64,000 nucleotides of DNA from an uncultured Bacteroidales bacterium (GTDB lineage Bacteria; Bacteroidota; Bacteroidia; Bacteroidales; P3): positions 1 through 64,000 of the forward strand of contig CAMVMF010000005.1 in assembly GCA_947168515.1 (NCBI GenBank), written 5' to 3'. Position numbers and translations under genes: made by a program. Below are positions 34,570-44,904 of the stretch, piece after piece. The notes below the pieces were generated by a model, which was not told where the DNA came from, searched no databases, and worked only from the letters and a program-made list of their open reading frames with translations. How positions within the stretch are numbered: the first letter of the stretch is position 1; every line of letters begins with the position of its first letter.

Positions 34570-35235
34570 TCAGAACCTCCACCCCACACTTGCCACAACC
34601 TTGTAGGGCAACATTCGACCCCGATAAGTCTCGGTGTTGAGGATATTGGTCAGGCCCATTCTGACATCGACCTGCAACATAAGTCCACGCGCAGTCTCAT
34701 AGCCCACAAGGGCGGCGAAACCCGAACCAAATTTGTCCACGGCATATCGGGGTTCTCCCGTTAGGGTATCCAGCCCCACCTGCAGCAGATAGGGCAGCTG
34801 GCTACCGTCGCTCATGGCTCCCCCCACCACAAACCGACTATAAGGTCCCAACCCGACAAAACACCAATTAGGCCCCATCGGCATACGAAAAGCCAGCGGC
34901 AGTGCAACATCCAAGGTGCCGGTGCTAATCGTACACCAAGAGCCGGTGCTGGTGGACCATCTCATTCGTTCGACAGAGGGGGCCACCACCAGCCGGATGC
35001 CCCACGTTTTGTTGATGTGATACTCCGTAAAAAGGGAGAGCTCTGCTGCCAGACCCGCCCGCGCATCAAATTCGTTGTCGGGCATACTGACCGCTATGTT
35101 CGAGGCATTCATACCCATAAGGACCCCCACGCTAACCTTCTGACGCTCCTCGGGGTCGTCATCGAAGTCCTGTGCCCTGGTGGCAGTACCAAAGGACAAT
35201 AGGAGACAAATGGCTATTGTAATATTCCATTTCAT
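34570..35235 (-). CDS. PorT-like outer-membrane beta-barrel protein
   Basis: 221 residues with a signal peptide (MKWNITIAICLLLSFGTATRAQ). The mature protein is a small beta-barrel of the PorT/OMP_b-brl type: VSVGVLMGMNASNI at the start, ELSLFTEYHINKTWGIRL in the middle and KVVASVGWRF at the end with the terminal Phe. It lies four bases after the stop of the DUF5686 gene, so the two are cotranscribed. Function unknown; small barrels of this type may act as scaffolds or adhesins in the outer membrane. Confidence 0.8.
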   Translation of the reverse strand: MKWNITIAICLLLSFGTATRAQDFDDDPEERQKVSVGVLMGMNASNIAVSMPDNEFDARAGLAAELSLFTEYHINKTWGIRLVVAPSVERMRWSTSTGSWCTISTGTLDVALPLAFRMPMGPNWCFVGLGPYSRFVVGGAMSDGSQLPYLLQVGLDTLTGEPRYAVDKFGSGFAALVGYETARGLMLQVDVRMGLTNILNTETYRGRMLPYKVVASVGWRF

Positions 35236-35239
35236 ATCA

Positions 35240-37948
35240 TTACAAGGTAAATTTGAAATTAATGCGTATCATACCTCGTTTATGAGGAGGTATGTCGTCA
35301 ACGTATGTGAGGCGTCGCACATAGTCGACCCTGATGAACTTGAAGATATTCTCTATGCCGACACTATATTCCATAAAAGGCTCCTCACCCAGTTGTCCCA
35401 CTCCAGCCGGTAGGGCAAAGAGGCCTTCGCCGTCCGCAGCCGAAGGGTTGTTCTTGGAGGTGAGGCCGCCATACAGTATATTGAACCCTACCACCTCGCG
35501 CAGCCGCAAGCGGTTGATCAGCGGAATGCGGTTCAGGATCCACCCTTTCAGGTGATAGGTGGCGAAGAAAGAGACATACTGGTCCATCACAAATTCCATA
35601 GGTTTCATGGAGTTGAAAGCACCCTCGCTGAGCATCATGCTGCTGTTGGCATCGGGGAAGTAAAGTCGGGGATAGGGAACCCGGTTCCACACCATGCCGG
35701 ATTTCAGCTTGGTTTCGATGTGACCGAAGGCCCCTAGCCAGAAACGTTTCTCGGCGGTGAAGTCGGTACGCTGATAGAGGAACCCGCCTTCCATGTAGCC
35801 CACACGGTGGCTAAGGTGTAGTGCTGGGGCATCCTTGTCGATATTCAGCAAGCCCGACCCTCCGGGGCGGTAACTCTCCGAGGCCCGGTTGGGAGTGAAG
35901 CCAAGGTCCAGTCGCCACTCCGCCTCGCCAAAGTGCTCGACGCGGCTCAGCGACCCGTCGCTGCCCACACGCTCATATAGTAGCGACCCAGCAGGCTCAA
36001 ACTGTCGCACCGACACCCAGGTATTAAAGCTCAAGTGGTTCCGCCATTCCTTGTACACCTTCACGGCCAGGGTGCCCACATACTGCGACTTGCGCGAGAC
36101 GGTGGACGACATCATGATGTTGTCGCGGGTATAGCGGCCAAAGCTCTGGCCAGGCGACTCCAGCTCGTAGCTGGCATACACCCTCAGGCCGCTTTTGGGA
36201 GCCTCGTAGGCATGGTTTTCCTTTTTGTCGAAGGCATACAGATACTGAGCGTTGAACTTAGGCCTGCGGTCGCCAAAGCCGTAAGCCACATAGCCCTCGG
36301 CAAAGTGGTGCGGATTCAGCTTGGCAGTCGTCATGCCGCCCAGCCTCACACGCCAGCCCTCCTCATTGTTGTAGCTGACAAAATTGAAGACCGGGCCTAT
36401 GTCGAACTTGCTCTCCTCGCGCTCTTTGGTAGTTGGCACATAGCCGGTCAGCGCCACCTCGCTGACACTTTTTATCGTCTGGAACGCCGGCAGACGTGCC
36501 AGTTCCACCTTCAGGCTGTCGAGCATGGTTTCCTTAAAGGTCAGCTCTATGGGCCGCTGGCTGTTCCACACACGGCGGAGTATTTTGGTGGCACCGGGCC
36601 GCACCACATGATAGACTCCGGGCCCGAAAATGCTGTCGGGCAGCGGCTGGGCACTATCGTTGAACCGGTAGTCGCTGCATATCGTCACCCGGTGGGCATA
36701 AAGCTCCTGCAATTTCTTGTGGACATACAGACGGCAGAAGATGTCCTGCCGGTCCGGCACATAGTGGCCGTCGTCGGTACGGGCAAAATGCTGCTGGATG
36801 GTGAGGTCGCGCACAAAGTTCAGATTCACCCTCGGCGACACCGTCATCGAATAGCGCGCCACACGGTAGGTGCTGTCCAATGCAATATACAGCTGCCCGG
36901 TGAAACCATAGCTCTCCTTGTTGGCGGGCACAAACGACAGCTCCACACAGGTCACGCTGTCCACCTCCACGGTGTCGGTAATGTAGTAGTGGTAAAAAGT
37001 GATGGCCATGGTGGGCGACAGAGGGCCTACAAAATGGTTGAGCATGAGCTCGATGTCGGCATCGTATATTTCAAACTGAGTGAACATGGCCGCCAGGCTC
37101 TCGTCTATGCCTTCCTGCCCCAGGGCCTGGTCGACACCCTCCATGCGGTAGCCCGTCACATAGGTGCGGTGCTGGCGCGGCTTGCGGCGGTAGGTCTGTT
37201 TCATCATGGTCTCGCGCATCGAAACCGTCAGAATCGGAGTGGCATCGAAAGGAGTCTGGTCGATATACTTCTCCAGAAAAGGCAAGTGTTTCCAAAGCCG
37301 GTGCTTAGTAAAGTCGGGGTGGAAATCGTCCAAGGCCAGCGTCAGCTTCTCATACACGTCGCGGCTGTAGCGCTCTTGGCCTACCAAGCGGTTGCTGTCG
37401 CGGTGTTCGATGGCCTTTTTGGCAAGCTCCACGGCCGGATTGTGCCGACGCTTGTAGCGTTCCCGCCGCCTCCTTTTCGAAGTCACCACCACCTCTTTGA
37501 GTGTCTCCACTTTGGGCGACATCTCTATCTTCATGCCGCGTTTCACCACACCTCGCACAAGGGTTATTTCCTTGGGCTCGTAGCCCATCATGCGCAGCTG
37601 CACTTTGGTGTGGCCCTTGGTGTTGGACAGCGAGAAACGCCCGTCCATGTCGCTGGAGGTGCCTATGTTGGTACCCTCAAAACTCACCTGAACAAACGGC
37701 AGCTTCTCTCCCGTAAGAGCGTCAACCACACGACCCTGCAGCCCTGTTTTTTCTACCTTTTCCGGTTTTTCGTCCCTGTCGGTTTTCTCCACCTTGTCGG
37801 TCTGAGCCATCGCCGCTGTCCAAGGCATAAGCAGCAACAATGCCACCACCGCTATCTTACGCCACCCGCTGCCATGCAGCCCCCTGCCGAGGTCTGCCCT
37901 CCGGCTTTCTACCAACAGCCCTGTGTACCCTCGTGAAAAAGACACCAT
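35240..37948 (-). CDS. DUF5686 outer-membrane protein with carboxypeptidase-regulatory-like domain
   Basis: 902 residues. Signal-like segment at about 30-49 (WRKIAVVALLLLMPWTAAMAQ is split by a rather long N-terminal lead of about 29 residues; an internal start is possible). Residues 70-150 form a carboxypeptidase-regulatory-like beta-sandwich (LQGRVVDALTGEKLPFVQVS, GTNIGTSSDMDGRFSL), as in TonB receptors. From about 160 it is a DUF5686 protein (HNPAVELAKKAIEHRDSN) with a large C-terminal beta-barrel ending in IRINFKFTL. DUF5686 proteins are widespread in Bacteroidota outer membranes; substrate unknown. First gene of a two-gene unit with the PorT-like barrel. Confidence 0.88.
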   Translation of the reverse strand: MVSFSRGYTGLLVESRRADLGRGLHGSGWRKIAVVALLLLMPWTAAMAQTDKVEKTDRDEKPEKVEKTGLQGRVVDALTGEKLPFVQVSFEGTNIGTSSDMDGRFSLSNTKGHTKVQLRMMGYEPKEITLVRGVVKRGMKIEMSPKVETLKEVVVTSKRRRRERYKRRHNPAVELAKKAIEHRDSNRLVGQERYSRDVYEKLTLALDDFHPDFTKHRLWKHLPFLEKYIDQTPFDATPILTVSMRETMMKQTYRRKPRQHRTYVTGYRMEGVDQALGQEGIDESLAAMFTQFEIYDADIELMLNHFVGPLSPTMAITFYHYYITDTVEVDSVTCVELSFVPANKESYGFTGQLYIALDSTYRVARYSMTVSPRVNLNFVRDLTIQQHFARTDDGHYVPDRQDIFCRLYVHKKLQELYAHRVTICSDYRFNDSAQPLPDSIFGPGVYHVVRPGATKILRRVWNSQRPIELTFKETMLDSLKVELARLPAFQTIKSVSEVALTGYVPTTKEREESKFDIGPVFNFVSYNNEEGWRVRLGGMTTAKLNPHHFAEGYVAYGFGDRRPKFNAQYLYAFDKKENHAYEAPKSGLRVYASYELESPGQSFGRYTRDNIMMSSTVSRKSQYVGTLAVKVYKEWRNHLSFNTWVSVRQFEPAGSLLYERVGSDGSLSRVEHFGEAEWRLDLGFTPNRASESYRPGGSGLLNIDKDAPALHLSHRVGYMEGGFLYQRTDFTAEKRFWLGAFGHIETKLKSGMVWNRVPYPRLYFPDANSSMMLSEGAFNSMKPMEFVMDQYVSFFATYHLKGWILNRIPLINRLRLREVVGFNILYGGLTSKNNPSAADGEGLFALPAGVGQLGEEPFMEYSVGIENIFKFIRVDYVRRLTYVDDIPPHKRGMIRINFKFTL

Positions 37949-38040
37949 ATCAATTCCCTATTTCTGCCAAAAACGCCAATCCGCCCTTTTTATTGTGCCT
38001 TTCAGATAAAAGAGGTAGCATAGTCAAGTGCGCTACTCTT

Positions 38041-38243
38041 TTAATTTAAAAACTATAAAGTAAAAACTTTTAAAAACTATAAAGTAAAAACTAAAAAGTA
38101 TAATTGTCTAGTTGTGTGATAGTATATTTGCATAGCATCTGTCTAATCCTTTTTAGTTTTTAGTTTTTACCTTTTACTTATAAAAATTCCCAATTCTCAA
38201 TTCTCAATTCTCCATTCTCCATTCTCAACGGCCCTTTTAGTTT
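38041..38243 (+). repeat. TAGTTTTT / AAAACTA module and heptamers
   Basis: AAAAACTATAAAGTAAAAAC repeated twice (38048-38095), then TTTTTAGTTTTTACC and CTCAATT/CTCCATT heptamers up to CGGCCC. Same modules as at 16812-16980. This is the left part of the 885-base spacer 37949-38833, which holds no gene. Confidence 0.85.
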
Positions 38244-38264
38244 TTACTATAGTTTGACATGTAA

Positions 38265-38520
38265 AATAGTCATACCGTCTGAGGCTTTAAATCGCCTTGA
38301 AAGGGCAAATACAGGTATAGCTGTAGGCAACGCCTACAGAAAACGGGGGAGGACAATGACGCCCAGTAAGGGCAAAACCACTCATTAATGCTGTGATGAA
38401 CCATTCCATATCGGGTTGTTTTGCCCTTACAGGGCGCAACTCACGGCTCATTGAATCACCTAGGGCGATGCCCTAGGCTAGATGTGTTTTGGCCTTTCAG
38501 GCCACTAGAAGACTCAAATA
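38265..38520 (+). repeat. Palindromic intergenic repeat, divergent member
   Basis: Contains CCTAGGGCGATGCCCTAGG, GCCCTTACAGGGC and GGCCTTTCAGGCC palindromes in the same order as the units at 4699-4829, plus a second, inverted unit around 38305-38375 (GTAGGCAACGCCTAC). Sequence differs more than the copies near purD, but the layout is the same. Confidence 0.75.
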
Positions 38521-38574
38521 TAGCTATATTTTGTCTTGACAAGGTCGTCATGGTGCTAAAAAAAGACATGTCAA

Positions 38575-38695
38575 ACTTTAGGTTTTTAGTTTTTACCTTT
38601 TACTTATAAAAATTCCCAATTCTCAACTCTCCATTCTCCATTCTCCATTCTCAACGGCTCTTTTAGTTTTTAGTTTTTACCTTTTACTTATAAAG
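38575..38695 (+). repeat. Composite intergenic repeat
   Basis: TTTTTAGTTTTTACC, TTTTACTTATAAAA, CTCCATT-type heptamers, CGGC, then TTTTAGTTTTTAGTTTTTACC again. The same 100-bp composite is found at 38150-38243. Confidence 0.85.
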
Positions 38696-38833
38696 GGGGC
38701 TAGGCCTTACACTTTTGTAAAGAAAATTTACACGACCTCACTGGGACTAAAACATAACATGCTATTTATCTGCAATGTAGGATTTCTGGCATAGCCATTG
38801 TTTTGTTTTTTGGTAGTGTAAATAATGTAAACA

Positions 38834-40354
<1,521 letters not shown>

Positions 40355-40388
40355 AAAACAATCTAACAACCTATCTAACTAATAAAAA

Positions 40389-41654
40389 ATGGACATCACC
40401 ATCCCCAAGAAAAAAGGCCTCCGCAAGGCCTTCACCCGCAAAGTCCTCCCCTACTGGGGAGCAGCACTGCTGGCAGCCTTCATCCTTTTCCTCATCGTGC
40501 GGCCCCACAGCAGCACCCAGCGCATCAGCGGCGACACCCTCACCGTCAGCACCGTCGTGCGCGCCAACTTCGACGACTACATCCGCGTCAACGGCACCGT
40601 CATGCCCATGACCTCCGTCCAGATCAGCCCCACCGAGGGCGGCATCGTGCAGCAAATAGTGGCCGAGGAAGGCACTAAAGTCCGCGCTGGCGACGTTATA
40701 CTGATACTGAGCAACGAAAACCTCGACCTGCAAATCCTCAACGCCGAAGCCGAGCTGGCCGAGAAAGAGAACATCCTACGCAACACCCTCATCAGTATGC
40801 AGCAGCAGAAACTCTCCGTGCGCCAAGAACGCCTGTCACTGCAGGTGGAAGTGCGCCGTGCCAGGCGCGCCTATGAGAGCAGCCAGCAGCTCTGGGACGA
40901 GCACCTCATCGCCCGCGAGGAATACCTCAAGGCCAAGGAGGACTATCAGCTGGCCTGCGACAAACTGGAGGTGGTCAGCGAGCGCGAGCGGCAGGACAGT
41001 CTCTACCGCAGCGATGAACTGCAACAGCTGCGCGACAACCTGAGCAATATGCGCCTCAACATGGCCATGATACGCCGCCGCAAGGAGAACCTCAGCGTCA
41101 AAGCCCCCATCGACGGACAGATAGGCCTCCTCGACGCCGTGCTGGGACAGAACATCGTCCCAGGTGCCGCCATCGGACAAATCAACAACCTCGACAGCTA
41201 CAAGATTCAAGCCCAGATCGACGAGCACTACATCGACCGCGTCACCGCAGGTCTCCGCGCCACCTTCGACCGTCAGGAGCAGCACTATGGCGCACGGCTC
41301 CGCAAGGTCTATCCCGACGTGCGCGACGGCAAGTTCAAGGCCGACTTCCTCTTCGGCGACACCATCCCCGACAACATCCGCGCCGGCCAGACCTACTACC
41401 TCAACCTGCAGCTGGGCCAGAGCGAAGAGGCCGTCCTCATCCCCCGCGGCAGCTTCTACCAGCACACCGGTGGCAAGTGGATCTACGTCCTCACCGACCC
41501 CCACCGCGCCGAGAAGCGCACCATCAGCATCGGCCGCCAGAACCCGCAGTACTACGAAGTCCTCGAAGGCCTCCGCCCCGGCGAGAAAGTCCTCACCGGC
41601 AGCTACGACCACTACGGCGACAACGACGTGCTGATAATAGAAACTAAAAGGTAA
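40389..41654 (+). CDS. Periplasmic adaptor (HlyD/MacA-type membrane-fusion protein)
   Basis: 421 residues. One N-terminal membrane helix (about 22-39), a lipoyl-like half (TEGGIVQQIVAEEGTKVRAGDVIL), a long coiled-coil hairpin (about 115-240, EKENILRNTLIS to RRRKENLSV), the second lipoyl half (APIDGQIGLLDAVLGQNIVPG) and beta-barrel domains (FLFGDTIPDNIRAGQTYYLNL). It links the inner-membrane permeases to the TolC-like channel. The last codons (GAA ACT AAA AGG TAA) coincide with the intergenic AACTAAAAGG repeat, so the repeat supplies the C-terminus and stop. Confidence 0.92.
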   Translation: MDITIPKKKGLRKAFTRKVLPYWGAALLAAFILFLIVRPHSSTQRISGDTLTVSTVVRANFDDYIRVNGTVMPMTSVQISPTEGGIVQQIVAEEGTKVRAGDVILILSNENLDLQILNAEAELAEKENILRNTLISMQQQKLSVRQERLSLQVEVRRARRAYESSQQLWDEHLIAREEYLKAKEDYQLACDKLEVVSERERQDSLYRSDELQQLRDNLSNMRLNMAMIRRRKENLSVKAPIDGQIGLLDAVLGQNIVPGAAIGQINNLDSYKIQAQIDEHYIDRVTAGLRATFDRQEQHYGARLRKVYPDVRDGKFKADFLFGDTIPDNIRAGQTYYLNLQLGQSEEAVLIPRGSFYQHTGGKWIYVLTDPHRAEKRTISIGRQNPQYYEVLEGLRPGEKVLTGSYDHYGDNDVLIIETKR

Positions 41655-41690
41655 AAACTAAAAACTAAAAGGGTGAGTGGGGCCGCAAAA
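41643..41690 (+). repeat. AAAACTAAAAAC module overlapping a stop codon
   Basis: ACTAAAAGGTAAAAACTAAA and following TAAAAGGG match the left end of the composite repeats at 51255 and 60945. Here the first bases are the end of the adaptor gene. Confidence 0.85.
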
Positions 41691-41751
41691 AATATTAACT
41701 GAAAAACACCGCCCCACTCAGAATTCAGAATATAGAACTCAGTATTACAAT

Positions 41752-44094
41752 ATGAACAGTTACTTTAAATTCCTCTCGCGCAACAAGCTCTATGCTGCCA
41801 TCAATCTGGTTGGCCTCACCCTCTCTATGGCCTTCGTGCTGTTGCTGGCTGTCTATGTGCAGCGGCAGCGCAGCACCGACCGCTTCCAGCGGAACGCCGA
41901 CCGCATCTACCTCGTGGGCAACGACGAGAACCTGGTCTCCGGCTACTGGCTCCATAACCACCTCAAAAACCGCTACCCCGAGATAGAGGCCGCCACCTGT
42001 TGGGCCTACTTCGAAAAGTCTCCCTTCTATATAGGCACAAGCGAGCAGGCCATAAACACCAATATGGCCTACGCCGACATCGACTTTTTCGACATCTTCT
42101 CCTTTCCCTTGGTCGAGGGCAGCGCGGCCGAATGGAAAGCCTCAGACCACCGCTGCGCCATCAGCCGCCAGTTTGCCAACGCCCATTTCCCCGGCGAGAG
42201 TCCCGTGGGCAAAACCCTCCGTTACGGCAACGAGGGCGACCTCACAGAGCTGACCGTTGCCGCCGTCTTCGACGACTTCGGCAACAGCACCCTCAAGCAG
42301 CCCGACGTCATCGTCCGCGGCGAAAACTGCGTCCACTACAACAGTGCTAACAACGAGCGGATGAGCAATAGCGGCTTCTGTCTCACCTTCGTCATGACTC
42401 GCCCGGGTGCCGACCTCGCCCCCAAGCAGGACGACCTGCTCAGCTTCATGAAAGAAATCAACTGGACGTACAAAAACGGCATGCAGCATGAGGTCAACCT
42501 CATCCCCCTGCTCGACATCTACTTCCTCGACAACTACAACAGCAACCACACCCCGAGTATCAACACCGGCAGCCGCACCTTCGTGGGGCTGGCCACCGCC
42601 ATGTGTCTGGTGCTGCTGGCCTTCGCGCTGCTCAACTATGTCAACCTCACCACCGCCCTCTGCGGCCGCCGTGCCAGAGAGATGGCCACCCGTCGCCTGC
42701 TGGGAGCCGGACGCTGGCGTGTGTCACTCCAGATGATAGCCGAAAGCACCCTCATGTGTGCCGTGGCCATGCTCCTGGCCGTGCTGCTGGCCGAAGTCCT
42801 ATCGCCAGCCGCCAGCCGCATGCTCGACTATCCATTCTCCATCTTCCAGAGCATCACCCTGCCGCGCATCTTGCTGGCCGCCGTCTTCGTGCTGCTCACC
42901 GGCCTCGTGGCAGGCATCGTCCCCGCCCTCCTCATCCAGCGGGCGCAACCCATCGAGGTGGTCCGAGGCAGCCTCCGCCTGCGCACCAAGCAGGTCTACA
43001 GCAAAATATTCATCGTACTGCAAAACATCGTGGCCGTCGTCATGCTTGTCACCGCCCTCACCATGCTACTGCAAGTGCGCCACATCGTGGGTGCCCCCCT
43101 TGGCTACAACACCCACCATATCCTACGTTTCGACAACCACTATGGCCGTGCCGCCGACCTACAACCCCTGCGCCAACGCCTTTTGCAGGAACCCTCCATC
43201 AAGGACGTGGCCTTCGGCGAGGGCACCCCCTTCCGCGGCACCAACAACAACACTATGAACACCGCTGACGGCCAGGTAGCCTCCTTCCAAATCATCAAGG
43301 GCGACAGCAACTACTTCAACATGCTGGGCCTCCAACCCATCCGCGACAATCACAACCCCCGCCACTATTGGCTCAACGAATTCGCCATCAATAAATTCGG
43401 ACTCACTCTCGACTCTGAAACCCTTCAGTTTGAATTCGGTCCGATGGAAATAGGCGGTGTCTACAAAGACTTCAAATTCTACGACATACTGTCCGACAAC
43501 AAGGAAGCACTCATCTACAACTACGGTGAATACACCGCGCAAAGCTCTCCTTGGACCATCCTCGTAGAGAACACCGGCAACGACCGCGAGGCCTACGACC
43601 GAGTCAAAGCCATCGTCGCCGAACTATACCCCAACGACATCTTCGACGCCGTCTACCTCGACGACGAGATAGCCGAGTTCTTCGCCCCTCAAACCCGCCT
43701 CAGCCGCCTTGTGGCACTCTTTACACTGCTCATTCTGCTGGTCAGTGCCCTTGGTCTGGTGGCTATGAGCACCTACTACATGCAACAAGAACAGCAAGCC
43801 GTGGCCGTGCGCCGCGTGTACGGAGCCGAGCAGCGAAAGTTGCAGCGCGCACTGACGGGCTCCTTCATGAAGCTGGTGCTGGTGGCATTTGTCATCGCCA
43901 CGCCCATTGCCTACTGGGTGGTGAATCATTTCTACCTCGAAACCTTCAGCTACCGCATACCCCTCTACTGGTGGATATTTGCACTGGCAGGCATCGCCAC
44001 ACTTCTTGTGGCCCTCGTGTCGGTCACCTTCCAAGCCCACCGCACCGTGGCTGCAAACCCCGCCTCCATCCTTAAATTGAGAATTGAGAATTAA
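41752..44094 (+). CDS. MacB-type ABC transporter permease (1)
   Basis: 780 residues from ATG 41752 (MNSYFKFLSRNKLYAAINLVG), the usual start for this Bacteroidota group and shared with permease 3; an earlier start at 41677 would lie in repeat. Layout: one N-terminal membrane helix, a large periplasmic MacB_PCD domain (to about 280), three helices with a FtsX core (TRRLLGAGRWRVSLQMIAE), then a second periplasmic domain and FtsX core (VRRVYGAEQRKLQRAL), giving eight helices. Works with the ATPase that follows. The last residues LRIEN are encoded by the GAGAATT heptamer, downstream of the normal NPASILK ending. Confidence 0.92.
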   Translation: MNSYFKFLSRNKLYAAINLVGLTLSMAFVLLLAVYVQRQRSTDRFQRNADRIYLVGNDENLVSGYWLHNHLKNRYPEIEAATCWAYFEKSPFYIGTSEQAINTNMAYADIDFFDIFSFPLVEGSAAEWKASDHRCAISRQFANAHFPGESPVGKTLRYGNEGDLTELTVAAVFDDFGNSTLKQPDVIVRGENCVHYNSANNERMSNSGFCLTFVMTRPGADLAPKQDDLLSFMKEINWTYKNGMQHEVNLIPLLDIYFLDNYNSNHTPSINTGSRTFVGLATAMCLVLLAFALLNYVNLTTALCGRRAREMATRRLLGAGRWRVSLQMIAESTLMCAVAMLLAVLLAEVLSPAASRMLDYPFSIFQSITLPRILLAAVFVLLTGLVAGIVPALLIQRAQPIEVVRGSLRLRTKQVYSKIFIVLQNIVAVVMLVTALTMLLQVRHIVGAPLGYNTHHILRFDNHYGRAADLQPLRQRLLQEPSIKDVAFGEGTPFRGTNNNTMNTADGQVASFQIIKGDSNYFNMLGLQPIRDNHNPRHYWLNEFAINKFGLTLDSETLQFEFGPMEIGGVYKDFKFYDILSDNKEALIYNYGEYTAQSSPWTILVENTGNDREAYDRVKAIVAELYPNDIFDAVYLDDEIAEFFAPQTRLSRLVALFTLLILLVSALGLVAMSTYYMQQEQQAVAVRRVYGAEQRKLQRALTGSFMKLVLVAFVIATPIAYWVVNHFYLETFSYRIPLYWWIFALAGIATLLVALVSVTFQAHRTVAANPASILKLRIEN

Positions 44095-44200
44095 GAGTTG
44101 AGAATTGAATTTCGTGTCCGGATAATTCTCCATTCTCAATTCTCAACTCTCCATTCACTACCCCGTCCATCTTTTTAGTTTTTAGTTTATACCTTATACT
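44076..44200 (+). repeat. Heptamer and TAGTTTTT modules between permease 1 and the ATPase
   Basis: TTGAGAATTGAGAATTAAGA begins inside the permease gene and gives its stop; later CTCCATTCTCAATTCTCAA in the other sense, then TTTTTAGTTTTTAGTTTAT. Confidence 0.85.
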
Positions 44201-44215
44201 TTAACTTTAACAATT

Positions 44216-44896
<681 letters not shown>

Positions 44897-44904
44897 TCTG
44901 TCAC

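Noticed and set aside
36035-37936. 633-codon forward open frame opposite the DUF5686 gene
   Set aside because: His/Val/Gly-rich shadow of the reverse-strand gene; no family features, and the reverse protein is clearly real.
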